From an uncultured Slackia sp. (GTDB lineage Bacteria; Actinomycetota; Coriobacteriia; Coriobacteriales; Eggerthellaceae): 43,283 nt of DNA. The stretch covers positions 1 to 43,283 of the forward strand of contig NZ_CAKTVX010000015.1 in assembly GCF_934630525.1 (NCBI RefSeq). The letters are read 5' to 3'. Both the position numbers and the translations under genes were made by a program. Below are positions 13,670 through 21,770 of this stretch, piece after piece; the first letter of the stretch is position 1; each line of letters opens with the position of its first letter. The notes below the pieces were generated by a model. That model did not search any database. It was not told the origin of the DNA and was given only the letters and a program-made list of their open reading frames with translations.

Positions 13670-14725
13670 ATGGCCGGAACCATCGAGACATATTGCATCG
13701 AATGCGACGAGCCCGTAACCGCCCAGCTCGTCGAAAGGGGCGAAACCCTGCCCGTCAAGGGCGAAGATGTCGCCTACACCGCCACGGTGGCCGTATGCCC
13801 CCACTGCGGCGAGATGATAGCCGATGCCCGCGTTGAGAGCGGCAACATCGACGCCGCATACGCCGCATACTGCAAGGCCCACGGCCTCGTCACCAAAGAC
13901 GAGGTACGCAAGCTTCGCCAATGCCTGGGACTTTCGCTGCGCGAGTTCAGCCGCTTCCTGGGCTTCGGGGAGCAGACCGCCGCCAAATACGAAAACGGGT
14001 CGGTCCCTGATCTGCTGCACAGCAACACCATGCGCATGGCCGCAACCCCGAAAGGGGCGGAAATGATGCTTTCCTTGAACGGCCAGAGCATAACGTCCGC
14101 AGGTGCCGCCAAAGTTCGCAGCTACATCGAGCGTCTTGCCGCCGGTGACGAAATGGGGCTGCTGTGGGACGGAATCGTGCTCACGAACAGCTGCCGTCCA
14201 TGCTCCACGAACGGCTACCGCGCATTCGACTGGGAGCGCGTCACGGCGCTCACGATGCGCCTCGCCGAGAAATGCCGCGGGCTGTACAAGACGAAGCTGC
14301 AGAAGGCCGCGTTCTTCTGCGACGGCTTCGCGTTCGAGCTCACGGGCAAATCACTCACCGGCATGTCCTACGCTCATGCGAACTACGGCCCAATCATGAC
14401 CGACTACGAGACACGCATAGCCGGCATGGTGCGCGAGGGCAGCATACGGTTCGAATCGTACGAATGGGGCGACATCATAGTGCCGAACGGCGAAGCCCCC
14501 GATGTTTTCACACAGGAAGAGCTTGAGATAATCGACAGGGTCGCGGAGTTCGTGAACACGTTCTCGTCGGCATCGGAGCTCTCGGAATTCTCGCACAAGC
14601 TCGGCGCATGGAAGAACACTTCCAACGGCGAGCTAATCAGCTACGTGAGCGGCACGAACGAAATCGGCGCGGCCATCGCCGAGAGGATGTCAGGGCGCCG
14701 AAGGCAACAGGGTTTATCCCGGTAA
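13670..14725 (+). CDS. MqsA-like antitoxin with HTH and Panacea (SocA/DUF4065) domain
   Basis: Three parts can be seen in 351 residues. Residues 1-50 are an MqsA/YgiT zinc finger: YCIEC (C9, C12) and VCPHCG (C43, C46). Residues 75-125 are an XRE-like HTH (LRQCLGLSLREFSRFLGFGE, AKYENGSVP). Residues about 185-320 are a Panacea/SocA domain: TKLQKAAFFCDGFAFELTGK then LTGMSYAHANYGPIM, the usual 'KLQKLLYF...TG..L.....A..YGP' pattern. Panacea domains neutralise diverse toxins. The zinc finger and HTH suggest toxin binding and autoregulation in the MqsA style. Convergent with a small gene at its 3' end (12-bp overlap). Confidence 0.85.
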   Translation: MAGTIETYCIECDEPVTAQLVERGETLPVKGEDVAYTATVAVCPHCGEMIADARVESGNIDAAYAAYCKAHGLVTKDEVRKLRQCLGLSLREFSRFLGFGEQTAAKYENGSVPDLLHSNTMRMAATPKGAEMMLSLNGQSITSAGAAKVRSYIERLAAGDEMGLLWDGIVLTNSCRPCSTNGYRAFDWERVTALTMRLAEKCRGLYKTKLQKAAFFCDGFAFELTGKSLTGMSYAHANYGPIMTDYETRIAGMVREGSIRFESYEWGDIIVPNGEAPDVFTQEELEIIDRVAEFVNTFSSASELSEFSHKLGAWKNTSNGELISYVSGTNEIGAAIAERMSGRRRQQGLSR

Positions 14726-15001
14726 TAACAAGCGCGGCAGGTAGTCTCTCGTCTTTCCTGTGACGCCTTCCTTCGTGTAGCCCTGCAGCACGTATTTCCC
14801 GTCGAACTTCTCCAGCTGGCCTCTGAATGGAGGCTGGCAGATGCTGCCTATCGCATCGAGCCACACGGATGGGACGGAATGCGAATCGCCGCACCATTGC
14901 TCGCCTATCTCGTCCACGCGCACCACGTCGCCGCGCTCGAACGAGCGCAGCACGTCGCCGAGCTTGAGCGCTTCGCCTGTGAAGCCGTCGTAGATTTCCA
15001 T
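14714..15001 (-). CDS. Small prophage protein of unknown function
   Basis: ATG 15001 has GAGG seven bases upstream and gives 95 residues (MEIYDGFTGEALKLGDVLRS...); an earlier in-frame ATG at 15034 has no ribosome binding site. It reads as a small beta-rich cytoplasmic protein (FERGDVVRVDEIGEQW, KFDGKYVLQGYTKEG). TATACT at 15042-15037 is a possible -10 box. It lies between the toxin-antitoxin pair and the YjcQ-like gene, on the strand opposite the lysogeny genes, so it may be an accessory gene expressed in the lysogen. Confidence 0.5.
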   Translation of the reverse strand: MEIYDGFTGEALKLGDVLRSFERGDVVRVDEIGEQWCGDSHSVPSVWLDAIGSICQPPFRGQLEKFDGKYVLQGYTKEGVTGKTRDYLPRLLLPG

Positions 15002-15083
15002 AATGCCTCGTTTCGGAAGAGCGACATACAACATGCAGTATATCGCGTTATCGGAACGCTAGATATAGACATTAAACCCAATA

Positions 15084-15122
15084 AGAAAAACCCGCGCAGA
15101 GTTGCAGCTCTATATGCGCGGG
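15084..15122 (-). terminator. Intrinsic terminator after the YjcQ-like gene
   Basis: CCCGCGCA (15091-15098) pairs with TGCGCGGG (15115-15122), with a second inner GAG/CTC pairing. On the minus strand the stem is followed by TTTTTCTTA. It lies 55 bp past the stop of the 15178-15507 gene. Confidence 0.85.
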
Positions 15123-15177
15123 CGTCATTAGATTGCCAACCTCGGCGAAAAGGAAGGCGGTGCATATTATGCAACAA

Positions 15178-15507
15178 CTACGGCAACGGAATGAAGTCCT
15201 TCATGTCCACAATGAGGTCGTGCGCCTTCTTCATCATCGAGTTTTCAAGCAGGAATTCCACCCCGAGCATGGTAATGGCCGGTTCTGCGGGAATGATAGA
15301 CACGAAATCGTCGTAGCGCGCCACCTTGAACCCGCGCACGTAGTCGCGCTCGATAAGCTCGAGCATTATGGCCGTCCAGTATTTCTCATTGATGCCCATG
15401 CGTCCGGCGCAGTACTTGTCATCGCGAGCCTCTTTGCCCTGCTTCAGGCATTCGTACAGATACTTCAGGATTTTGTACATCACGACATGCATATCGTCTT
15501 TGGACAT
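15178..15507 (-). CDS. YjcQ-like prophage protein
   Basis: ATG 15507 has AAGGGGAG four bases upstream; the product has 109 residues. MSKDDMHVVMYKILKYLYEC, then GINEKYWTAIMLELIERDYV and ITMLGVEFLLENSMMKKA follow the pattern of the YjcQ family, small winged-helix-like proteins found in phages of Gram-positive bacteria. It may be a transcriptional accessory protein; the role is not established. It is divergent from the integrase gene with only 33 bp between, so the promoters must overlap. Confidence 0.72.
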   Translation of the reverse strand: MSKDDMHVVMYKILKYLYECLKQGKEARDDKYCAGRMGINEKYWTAIMLELIERDYVRGFKVARYDDFVSIIPAEPAITMLGVEFLLENSMMKKAHDLIVDMKDFIPLP

Positions 15508-15540
15508 GTCTCCCCTTCCGCAGTTAGGACGTGATCGATT

Positions 15541-16632
15541 ATGCCACGAAAAGCCCGCCGCCGCGCCTGGGGTTCCGTCACGGAAGCCGCGCGCGGCAAG
15601 AAATACGTGCTGCGATGGGTCGAGAACACTCCCCAGGGCCGCAGGCGCAGAAGCCGCACCGTGTACGGCACGTACCGCGAGGCCTGCAACGAGCTGGCAA
15701 AGATTCAGGCGGCGAAGTGCGACGAGCGCATAATGCCCACGGTCGGCCAGCTTTACGAGGCGCGATACCTCCCCTGGCTCGAACGCAAGTACGAGGGCAG
15801 CGCGAGCAACACCAAGAGCCTCTACCTGCGCGCCTGGAAGAACCATTGCGAGCCGAGGTGGGCGCGCGTCCCCATCGACCAGGTGAGGCCGCTCGACGTG
15901 CAGGAATGGCTCGACGGCATGGCCTACGGCAACGCGCACAACGCGCTGATAGTCATGCGCCGCACGTTTGACTTTGCGGTGAATCTCGAACAGATTCCAG
16001 CCAACCCGTTCAGGCGGGAATACGAGATGCCCGCGAAGGGCTCGACGCGCTCGAAGGAGGTCTACAGCCTCGCTCAAGCCAGGGAGATGCTCGCCAAGGT
16101 TGCGGGGATGCCATACGAGGCAGCCTACATTCTGGCCGCTTTCGGCGGATGCCGCACGGGCGAGAGCCTGGGCGTGCGCATGGAGGACGTGCGCGAGGTT
16201 CGGGCGGGAGGCGTGCGCTTCGCCGCCGTTTCCGTCAAGCGCCAGGCGGGGCACCTCAACGGCGAGGTGCGCGAATGCACTAAGACGCGGCAGAGCGAGC
16301 GCGAGACGCTCGTCCCCGAGCCGTATTGCGACGCGCTCCTCAAGCTGCGCGACGAGCGCGAGGCGGAGGGCGTCGAATGGATGAGCGACGTCGGCGGAAA
16401 GCCGATGGGCACCGCAGCGCTCAACCGAATCTGGCGCAAAGTCGGAAGCGTGCCGTTCGCCAACCTCCGCAACGGCTGGCGCACCTACGCGCAATACGAG
16501 TGGGGCGTCGGCTACGGCACGCTCGAAATGCTCATGGGGCACAAGCTCCCAGGCGTGACGGGGAGGCATTATCTGCGACCTTCGGTCGAACAGCTGGCCG
16601 CGGACTTCGCCGCGTCCTACGTCAAGGGCTGA
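15541..16632 (+). CDS. int: Phage tyrosine integrase
   Basis: The 363-residue protein has an N-terminal arm-binding region (about 1-60), a SAM-like core-binding domain (about 65-150, TVGQLYEARYLPWLERKYEG) and a catalytic domain. Active-site residues are R205 (GGCRTGES), K248 (CTKTR), R310 (FANLR), H334 (MGHKLPG) and nucleophile Y344 (GRHY). The first His of the usual HxLR box is Ala307. The enzyme would insert the prophage at the attachment site just right of its own gene. Start ATG 15541 with TTAGGA upstream. Confidence 0.93.
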   Translation: MPRKARRRAWGSVTEAARGKKYVLRWVENTPQGRRRRSRTVYGTYREACNELAKIQAAKCDERIMPTVGQLYEARYLPWLERKYEGSASNTKSLYLRAWKNHCEPRWARVPIDQVRPLDVQEWLDGMAYGNAHNALIVMRRTFDFAVNLEQIPANPFRREYEMPAKGSTRSKEVYSLAQAREMLAKVAGMPYEAAYILAAFGGCRTGESLGVRMEDVREVRAGGVRFAAVSVKRQAGHLNGEVRECTKTRQSERETLVPEPYCDALLKLRDEREAEGVEWMSDVGGKPMGTAALNRIWRKVGSVPFANLRNGWRTYAQYEWGVGYGTLEMLMGHKLPGVTGRHYLRPSVEQLAADFAASYVKG

Positions 16633-16664
16633 GGCCACTTGGGATATTTTAGGATATGCTCGAC

Positions 16665-16678
16665 CATAACCGCAGGTC
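16665..16678. repeat. 14-bp site at the prophage right end
   Basis: CATAACCGCAGGTC is the partner of the near-identical sequence at 5563-5576. It lies 33 bp past the int stop, in the stretch (16633-16714) that must contain the right attachment junction. The core attachment sequence cannot be defined because the left end is outside the window. Confidence 0.35.
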
Positions 16679-16714
16679 AGAGCGTAGTTGACAACATTGG
16701 TTAGTGTACCACAA

Positions 16715-17740
16715 CTACTTTACGAGCAGCTGAGCAATTTGCACCGCATTGGTCGCGGCACCCTTGCGAATCTGATCGCCGCAGCACCAGAACGTGATGC
16801 CGCGCGATTCATTGGGGTTCGAAATATCGCGACGCATGCGGCCAACCCAAATAAGGTCCTGGTCGCTCGTGTCGATAGGCATTGGGAAGCGGTCGTGCGC
16901 ATCGGCGGCATCTCGGTCATCAACGAGCTTTACGCCAGGAGCCGATGCAAGAACCTCGCGGGCCTGCTCGAGCGTGATGTCGCGTTCGAATTCGAGCGTA
17001 ATGCTTTCGGAATGCGAACGAAGAACGGGCACGCGAACGCAGGTGCAGTTCACGCGAAGCTCAGGAAGATGCATGATTTTGCGGCCTTCGTTCTGAAGCT
17101 TCATCTCTTCCGAAGTGAAGCCCTCGTATTTAAAGCCGCCAATCTGAGGAATGAGGTTGCTTGCGAGCTGAGCGGCGAACGCGCTGGGCTCGGGCATGGG
17201 TTCGCCCTTGCCCATCGCCGCAATTTGCGCCTCGAGCTCGCGCATGCCCGGCACGCCCGCGCCACTCGCCGCCTGATAGGTGCTCACGATCATGCGCTGC
17301 ACGCCCGCAACCTGGTGAAGCGGCCACGTGGGAACAAGACCGATAATGGTGGCGCAATTCGGGTTCGCGATAATGCCCTTATTCCATTTCACATCGTCGC
17401 CGTTGATTTCAGGGACGACCAGCGGCACATCTTCGTCCATGCGGAACGCATGCGAATTATCGATGACTGTTGCACCCGCTTCCACAGCATGCGGAAGCAA
17501 TTCCTTGGCGATATCGTCGCCGGCAGCGCCCAAAACGATATCGCAGCCCTTGAAGCACTGCGGGGTGGCTTCTTCAATGACGACTTTTTCGCCCTTGAAT
17601 TCAACCGTTTTGCCAGCGCTGCGCGCGCTCGCGAAAAGCCTCAAATCGGCGACAGGGAAATCGCGCTCCTGCAAGCACTCGAGCATCTGCTGGCCCACAG
17701 CGCCCGTCGCACCTAGAATTCCGACGTTGTAGCTACTCAT
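16715..17740 (-). CDS. asd: Aspartate-semialdehyde dehydrogenase
   Basis: The 341-residue enzyme reduces aspartyl phosphate to aspartate semialdehyde with NADPH, the branch-point for Lys, Met and Thr. The nucleotide-binding GILGATGAVGQQM is at residues 7-19 and the catalytic Cys is C129 in ANPNCATI; STYQAASGAG and the C-terminal WVGRMRRD are typical. ATG 17740 overlaps the lysC stop by eight bases, so the two are co-translated. The prophage lies only 82 bp downstream of the asd stop. Confidence 0.97.
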   Translation of the reverse strand: MSSYNVGILGATGAVGQQMLECLQERDFPVADLRLFASARSAGKTVEFKGEKVVIEEATPQCFKGCDIVLGAAGDDIAKELLPHAVEAGATVIDNSHAFRMDEDVPLVVPEINGDDVKWNKGIIANPNCATIIGLVPTWPLHQVAGVQRMIVSTYQAASGAGVPGMRELEAQIAAMGKGEPMPEPSAFAAQLASNLIPQIGGFKYEGFTSEEMKLQNEGRKIMHLPELRVNCTCVRVPVLRSHSESITLEFERDITLEQAREVLASAPGVKLVDDRDAADAHDRFPMPIDTSDQDLIWVGRMRRDISNPNESRGITFWCCGDQIRKGAATNAVQIAQLLVK

Positions 17741-19103
17741 TGGTCGCCTCCTCTTCGGCTTCCTCAACGGTAATGATGTTATCGTCGCTATCGACAAACG
17801 CGCCGTAAATAACGCGGATGGCGCGTTCGAAATCGTCAACATCGACGCCAACGACAATGTCAAGCTCCTCGGAGCCCTGGGCGATCATGCGAATGTTGAT
17901 GCCCGCGTGGCCCAGCTCGCCGAACAATCGACCTGAAGTGCCCGGACGGCTCGGCATGTTGCGGCCGACCGTGGAAATAAGCGCAAGCCTATCGACGATT
18001 TTGATTTCGTCGGGCTCGAGCTCGCTCTTAATATCGGCAACAATGGAATACAGGCAATCTTTCACATCGCCGCCCTGCACCACCACGGCAAACGAGTCGA
18101 TGCCCGTGGGAATGTGTTCGATGCTCACGCGATAGCGCTCGAAAATCGACAAGGTTTTGCGAATGTATCCGACCTTGCTCGACATATGGTTCGTTTTCAC
18201 GTGAATCGCGATGAAATCTTTCTTGCCGGCGATACCCGTGATAAGAGGCTCAGCCATGCCGGGCTCGGTTTCTTCGGAAATCACGGTGCCCGGGTCATCG
18301 GGCGCGTTCGTATTCTTGATCACGAGCGGAATACCGGCATCTTTCACCGGGAAAATAGCCTCTTCGTGCAGCACGCTTGCACCCATGTAAGAAAGCTCAC
18401 GAAGCTCAGCGTAGGTAATACGCGAAATCGACTTCGGATTATCGACGATACGCGGGTCGGCGGTAAGGAAGCCGGAAACGTCGGTCCAGTTCTCATACAA
18501 ATCGGCGCCCAGGCACTGCGCCACAATAGCGCCGGTGATGTCTCCGCCGCCACGGTCGAGCAGCTTGATTTTGCCATCTTCCGTTGCGCCGTAGAAGCCA
18601 GGAAGCACGAAGCACTTTTCTTCGCCAATCGCGGCCTTGAGCTTTTCGGCGGTCTTATCCATATCAATAGAGCTATCGGGGCGGAACGTAATGACGTCGG
18701 CAGCATCGACGAACGGGAAGCCCAGATATTCAGCCATCATACGGCCCGTGAAATATTCGCCACGGCTCACGATGTACTCAGGCGTGTATTCTCCACGCTT
18801 CGCGAGCTCGCGGAAAATGCCGAATTCCTGGGAAATGGGGTAGCTCAGATTCAACTCTTTGGCAATTTCGCAGAAGCGCTGGCCGATAGTGCCCAGAAGG
18901 TCATCGCACGTCACGTGGTATTGCAGGTGAGCGTTCACCAAGTACAGCAAGTCGGTAATTTTGCTGTCGAACTTGTCACGCTTGCCAGCGGCGCTCACGA
19001 CGACAAAGCGACGAGAGGGGTCGGCCTGGACGATTGCCTTGACTTTTTTAAATTGGCCGGCAGAGCTCACGCTCGAGCCGCCGAACTTCGTAATCTTGAT
19101 CAT
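17733..19103 (-). CDS. lysC: Aspartate kinase
   Basis: The 456-residue kinase phosphorylates aspartate, the first step of the aspartate pathway. Residues 1-300 are the amino-acid kinase domain: ITKFGGSSVSS, RRFVVVSAAGKRDKFD and LDRGGGDITGAI. Two C-terminal ACT domains (about 310-456, e.g. KVGYIRKTLSIFERYRVSIE and HAGINIRMIAQGSE) bind regulatory amino acids, so feedback control is expected. The start is ATG 19103 with GAAGGTAG. Unlike the fused kinase-dehydrogenases of enterics this is a monofunctional enzyme, and no hom gene is present in the window. Confidence 0.97.
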   Translation of the reverse strand: MIKITKFGGSSVSSAGQFKKVKAIVQADPSRRFVVVSAAGKRDKFDSKITDLLYLVNAHLQYHVTCDDLLGTIGQRFCEIAKELNLSYPISQEFGIFRELAKRGEYTPEYIVSRGEYFTGRMMAEYLGFPFVDAADVITFRPDSSIDMDKTAEKLKAAIGEEKCFVLPGFYGATEDGKIKLLDRGGGDITGAIVAQCLGADLYENWTDVSGFLTADPRIVDNPKSISRITYAELRELSYMGASVLHEEAIFPVKDAGIPLVIKNTNAPDDPGTVISEETEPGMAEPLITGIAGKKDFIAIHVKTNHMSSKVGYIRKTLSIFERYRVSIEHIPTGIDSFAVVVQGGDVKDCLYSIVADIKSELEPDEIKIVDRLALISTVGRNMPSRPGTSGRLFGELGHAGINIRMIAQGSEELDIVVGVDVDDFERAIRVIYGAFVDSDDNIITVEEAEEEATNE

Positions 19104-19193
19104 AGAACTACCTTCGATGCGCAGTACATGTAAAATCGATGATGCCACTTTAGCACGCAAAAGCGCAAGCTCTTTCGGCAGACGGCCAGAAGT

Positions 19194-19207
19194 CACCATA
19201 TGTGGTG
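19194..19207. promoter_or_regulatory. Palindrome upstream of lysC
   Basis: CACCATATGTGGTG has five-base arms around TATG and is 90 bp before the lysC start, beside a second hairpin-forming stretch GGTGCCCTTTTGGGCGCC (19205-19222). It could be a regulator site for lysC-asd. No riboswitch or T-box fits in this 170-bp gap. Confidence 0.35.
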
Positions 19208-19230
19208 CCCTTTTGGGCGCCCAAGCCGAA

Positions 19231-19271
19231 ATAAGAAAGCGCGCCGAGAGGACATGCCCCTCGACGCGCTT
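19231..19271 (-). terminator. Intrinsic terminator after thrB
   Basis: AAGCGCG-C-CGAG (19237-19248) pairs with CTCG-A-CGCGCTT (19260-19271) around an 11-base loop; on the minus strand it is followed by TTCTTATTTC. It is directly after the thrB stop and separates thrCB from lysC-asd. Confidence 0.7.
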
Positions 19272-19276
19272 GAATG

Positions 19277-20161
19277 TTAAGCAAGCTGAATGCGCACTCC
19301 CTGGGTGTCACACTCAAGCACATGCACCTGGAAATCGGGGTGCATGCTCTGAAGGCGCGCTCGCAGGCTTTCCGCAACCAGGCCGTCATCGGTTACGGCC
19401 ATGAGCGTGGAGCCAGAGCCGGAAATCCACAGCGTAGCCGCGCCGCCGTTCAGGCAAACCTCCCGCACCTCATCGTAATCGGGAATAAGCTCACGACGAT
19501 AGGGCTCTTGGATTTTATCGTCGCAGGCGGCCGCGATAAGGCGCACGTCGCCCGATTCCAAACCACGCGTAAGGCCGGAGATGCGGCCCATTTGCCACAC
19601 GGCGGTAGACAAGGGCACTTCCTGGGGCACGATTTTGCGCGCCTCTTCAGTTTTCACCTCGTAAGGCGGAATAACCGTGACGAAACGCAGATTCGGGTTG
19701 ACGTTGTAGCGAATGCAATTCGGCAATTCGCCCTGAGGGGTAAACGAGCACACGAGCGATCCCATAATGGCGGGCGCGACATTGTCGGGATGCCCTTCCA
19801 TCTCGGTCGCGATGCTTACCGCCTCGGCGCGACCGACAATGCGGCCCGTAAGCGCCGCAGCGCCCATGATGCCCGCAACCGTGCACGTCGAAGAGGAACC
19901 TAAACCGCGCGAAACGGGAATCGCCGCATCGATATGCAACTTAATGGGAAACGGCTCCTCACCCCAGTGCGCAAGCGCAAGCTCAAAGCTTCGGTACACG
20001 AGGTTATTCTCGTTGCGATACTTCTCGGGGCAACCCGAGATTTGCAGCTCGTCAGCACGCTCGAACGTGAATTCCGAATACAAGGAAACCGCCATACCAA
20101 GGCAGTCATAGCCAATGCCAAGATTCGCCGACGTAGCCGGCACCGTGATTTTCACGCTCAC
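19277..20161 (-). CDS. thrB: Homoserine kinase
   Basis: The 294-residue GHMP kinase phosphorylates homoserine with ATP for threonine synthesis. The N-terminal VPATSANLGIGYDCLG is the first GHMP motif, PVSRGLGSSSTCT (about 93-105) the ATP-binding loop, and ISGSGSTLMAV the third. The start ATG 20161 overlaps the thrC stop by four bases, so translation is coupled and the two act in sequence. Length is normal. Confidence 0.97.
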   Translation of the reverse strand: MSVKITVPATSANLGIGYDCLGMAVSLYSEFTFERADELQISGCPEKYRNENNLVYRSFELALAHWGEEPFPIKLHIDAAIPVSRGLGSSSTCTVAGIMGAAALTGRIVGRAEAVSIATEMEGHPDNVAPAIMGSLVCSFTPQGELPNCIRYNVNPNLRFVTVIPPYEVKTEEARKIVPQEVPLSTAVWQMGRISGLTRGLESGDVRLIAAACDDKIQEPYRRELIPDYDEVREVCLNGGAATLWISGSGSTLMAVTDDGLVAESLRARLQSMHPDFQVHVLECDTQGVRIQLA

Positions 20162-21639
20162 AGCAACTCACCGCATTTCGTTTCAACGTAAGAAGGCATA
20201 TCGCCGACCGCGATCACGTCGCCAAAACGCTCGTCGGCGTTTTCGAGGGCAGCCAAAGCGGCGGGCGCCTTCGTCGCGCTCGCGCCTTCAAGTTCGCGCA
20301 TGCAGGCGAAATCGTCTTGAGGCGCAGACAGCTCCAGCGCCTCGCACACGTCATGGCAGAACTTATACGGGCTCGCAGTGGAAAGCACCACGCGGGGAAC
20401 GCCTTCGGTATGGGGATGCATCTTCGAAACATGCCATGCGCACGCCGTATGGGGATCAAGCACGTAGCCCGTGGCTTCGTAGCATTCCTTCATAGCGGCC
20501 TCGGCTTGCTCGTCGCTCGCCCAGCCGCAGGCAAACGCCTCCTGAATGCGCGCAAGCACCTCGTCGGGCACCTGATATCGACCCGTTTTCGCAAGGTCGT
20601 CCATAAGGCCCGCAACAAAACCAGCGGCGCCGTCGCTTGCATAGTACAGAAGTCGTTCAAGGTTCGACGAAATCAAAATGTCCATCGAAGGAGAAATAGT
20701 CTTGAAGAACTCGCGATTGCGGTCATACACGCCCTCGGTAAGGAAATCGGAGAGCACGTTGTTGCAGTTGCTCGCCACGATAAGCTTGCCAACGGGAAGG
20801 CCCATGCGCTTCGCAAAATACCCAGCAAGAACATCGCCGAAATTTCCGGTGGGAACGCAGAACTCGACGGCGTCGCCGCATGCGATCTCGCCCGCACGAA
20901 CGAGCTGGGCATACGCATCGAAGTAATACACGACTTGCGGGGCCAAACGGCCGATGTTAATGGAGTTCGCGCTTGAAAGCACCGTATTCTTCGCCGCAAG
21001 ACGCTCACGCAGGGCTTCGTCTCCGAAAATGCGCTTCACGGCACTTTGGGTATCGTCAAAATTGCCCTCGACAGCCGCGACGGCGACGTTATCGCCGGCC
21101 TGAGTGACCATTTGCAAACGCTGAATTTCGCTTGTGCCGTTATGCGGGTAGAACACGGTAATGCCCAGCCCAGGCGTATTCTCGAAACCTGCCAAAGCAG
21201 CCTTGCCCGTATCGCCGCTCGTCGCAGCGAGGATCATGATTTTTTCGCCCGCGCCTTGGGCGGCGCGGCTCATGAGCTGAGGAAGCATTTGCAGCGCAAC
21301 ATCTTTGAATGCGCTTGTCGGGCCGCGGAAAAGCTCGAGCACGAATGCGTCGCCGACCTTCACCACGGGAGCAACGTCGTCGGTTTCGAAGGTGCCTTTA
21401 TATGCAGCCTCGACGCACGAATCAATTTCCTCAGTGGAATAGTCATCGAGCAGCGTGCCCAAAATATACGCGGCATTTTCACGGTAGGTATTCGCCACAA
21501 CGCGTTCGAGGTCGATTTTCGTTTCGCCCAGCGCATCGGCAACATAGAGGCCGCCATCAGAGGCGAGGCCGTTGAGCACCGCGCGTTTCGCGGATACGCA
21601 TGCATCGGCGTGTCGAGTGCTGTGATACATCGAAGTCAT
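20158..21639 (-). CDS. threonine synthase (thrC): Threonine synthase
   Basis: The 493-residue PLP enzyme converts O-phosphohomoserine to threonine. The PLP lysine is K112 in GPTSAFKDVAL; ATSGDTGKAA binds the phosphate and CVPTGNFGDVLAGY is a conserved catalytic segment. The length fits the longer yeast/E. coli-type family. ATG 21639 follows AAAGGG by about six bases; ATG 21630 is an alternative. It leads the thrC-thrB operon. Upstream, TGGTATGCT near 21672 may be an extended -10 box. Confidence 0.96.
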   Translation of the reverse strand: MTSMYHSTRHADACVSAKRAVLNGLASDGGLYVADALGETKIDLERVVANTYRENAAYILGTLLDDYSTEEIDSCVEAAYKGTFETDDVAPVVKVGDAFVLELFRGPTSAFKDVALQMLPQLMSRAAQGAGEKIMILAATSGDTGKAALAGFENTPGLGITVFYPHNGTSEIQRLQMVTQAGDNVAVAAVEGNFDDTQSAVKRIFGDEALRERLAAKNTVLSSANSINIGRLAPQVVYYFDAYAQLVRAGEIACGDAVEFCVPTGNFGDVLAGYFAKRMGLPVGKLIVASNCNNVLSDFLTEGVYDRNREFFKTISPSMDILISSNLERLLYYASDGAAGFVAGLMDDLAKTGRYQVPDEVLARIQEAFACGWASDEQAEAAMKECYEATGYVLDPHTACAWHVSKMHPHTEGVPRVVLSTASPYKFCHDVCEALELSAPQDDFACMRELEGASATKAPAALAALENADERFGDVIAVGDMPSYVETKCGELL

Positions 21640-21770
21640 ATGCCGCCCTTTCGTTTGGTTTAATTCGCATTAGCATACCAAGCGCGGGCAATGCAATATT
21701 ACAGCTTTGTTAAATACACCGCTCACCAGCGGTAAACGGCCAGCCGGCAATCAAGGCCACACATGGCGAA

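Noticed and set aside
15178..16638. Minus-strand frame of 486 codons through the integrase gene
   Set aside because: Only its last 109 residues (YjcQ-like, with its own ribosome binding site) look real; the rest is antisense to int.
5563..16678. An independent 11-kb satellite element bounded by the two 14-bp sites
   Set aside because: The gene order across 5.5 kb (replication module, then dUTPase, then HNH) is the usual one for a single temperate phage, so I kept the sites only as a low-weight observation.
16633..16714. tRNA gene as the integration site
   Set aside because: No cloverleaf, no GTTCGA-type T-loop and no CCA end can be found in the junction region.
19104..19276. Lysine riboswitch or T-box upstream of lysC
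   Set aside because: The gap is too short and lacks the conserved lysine-riboswitch or T-box sequences; only a terminator and palindromes are seen.
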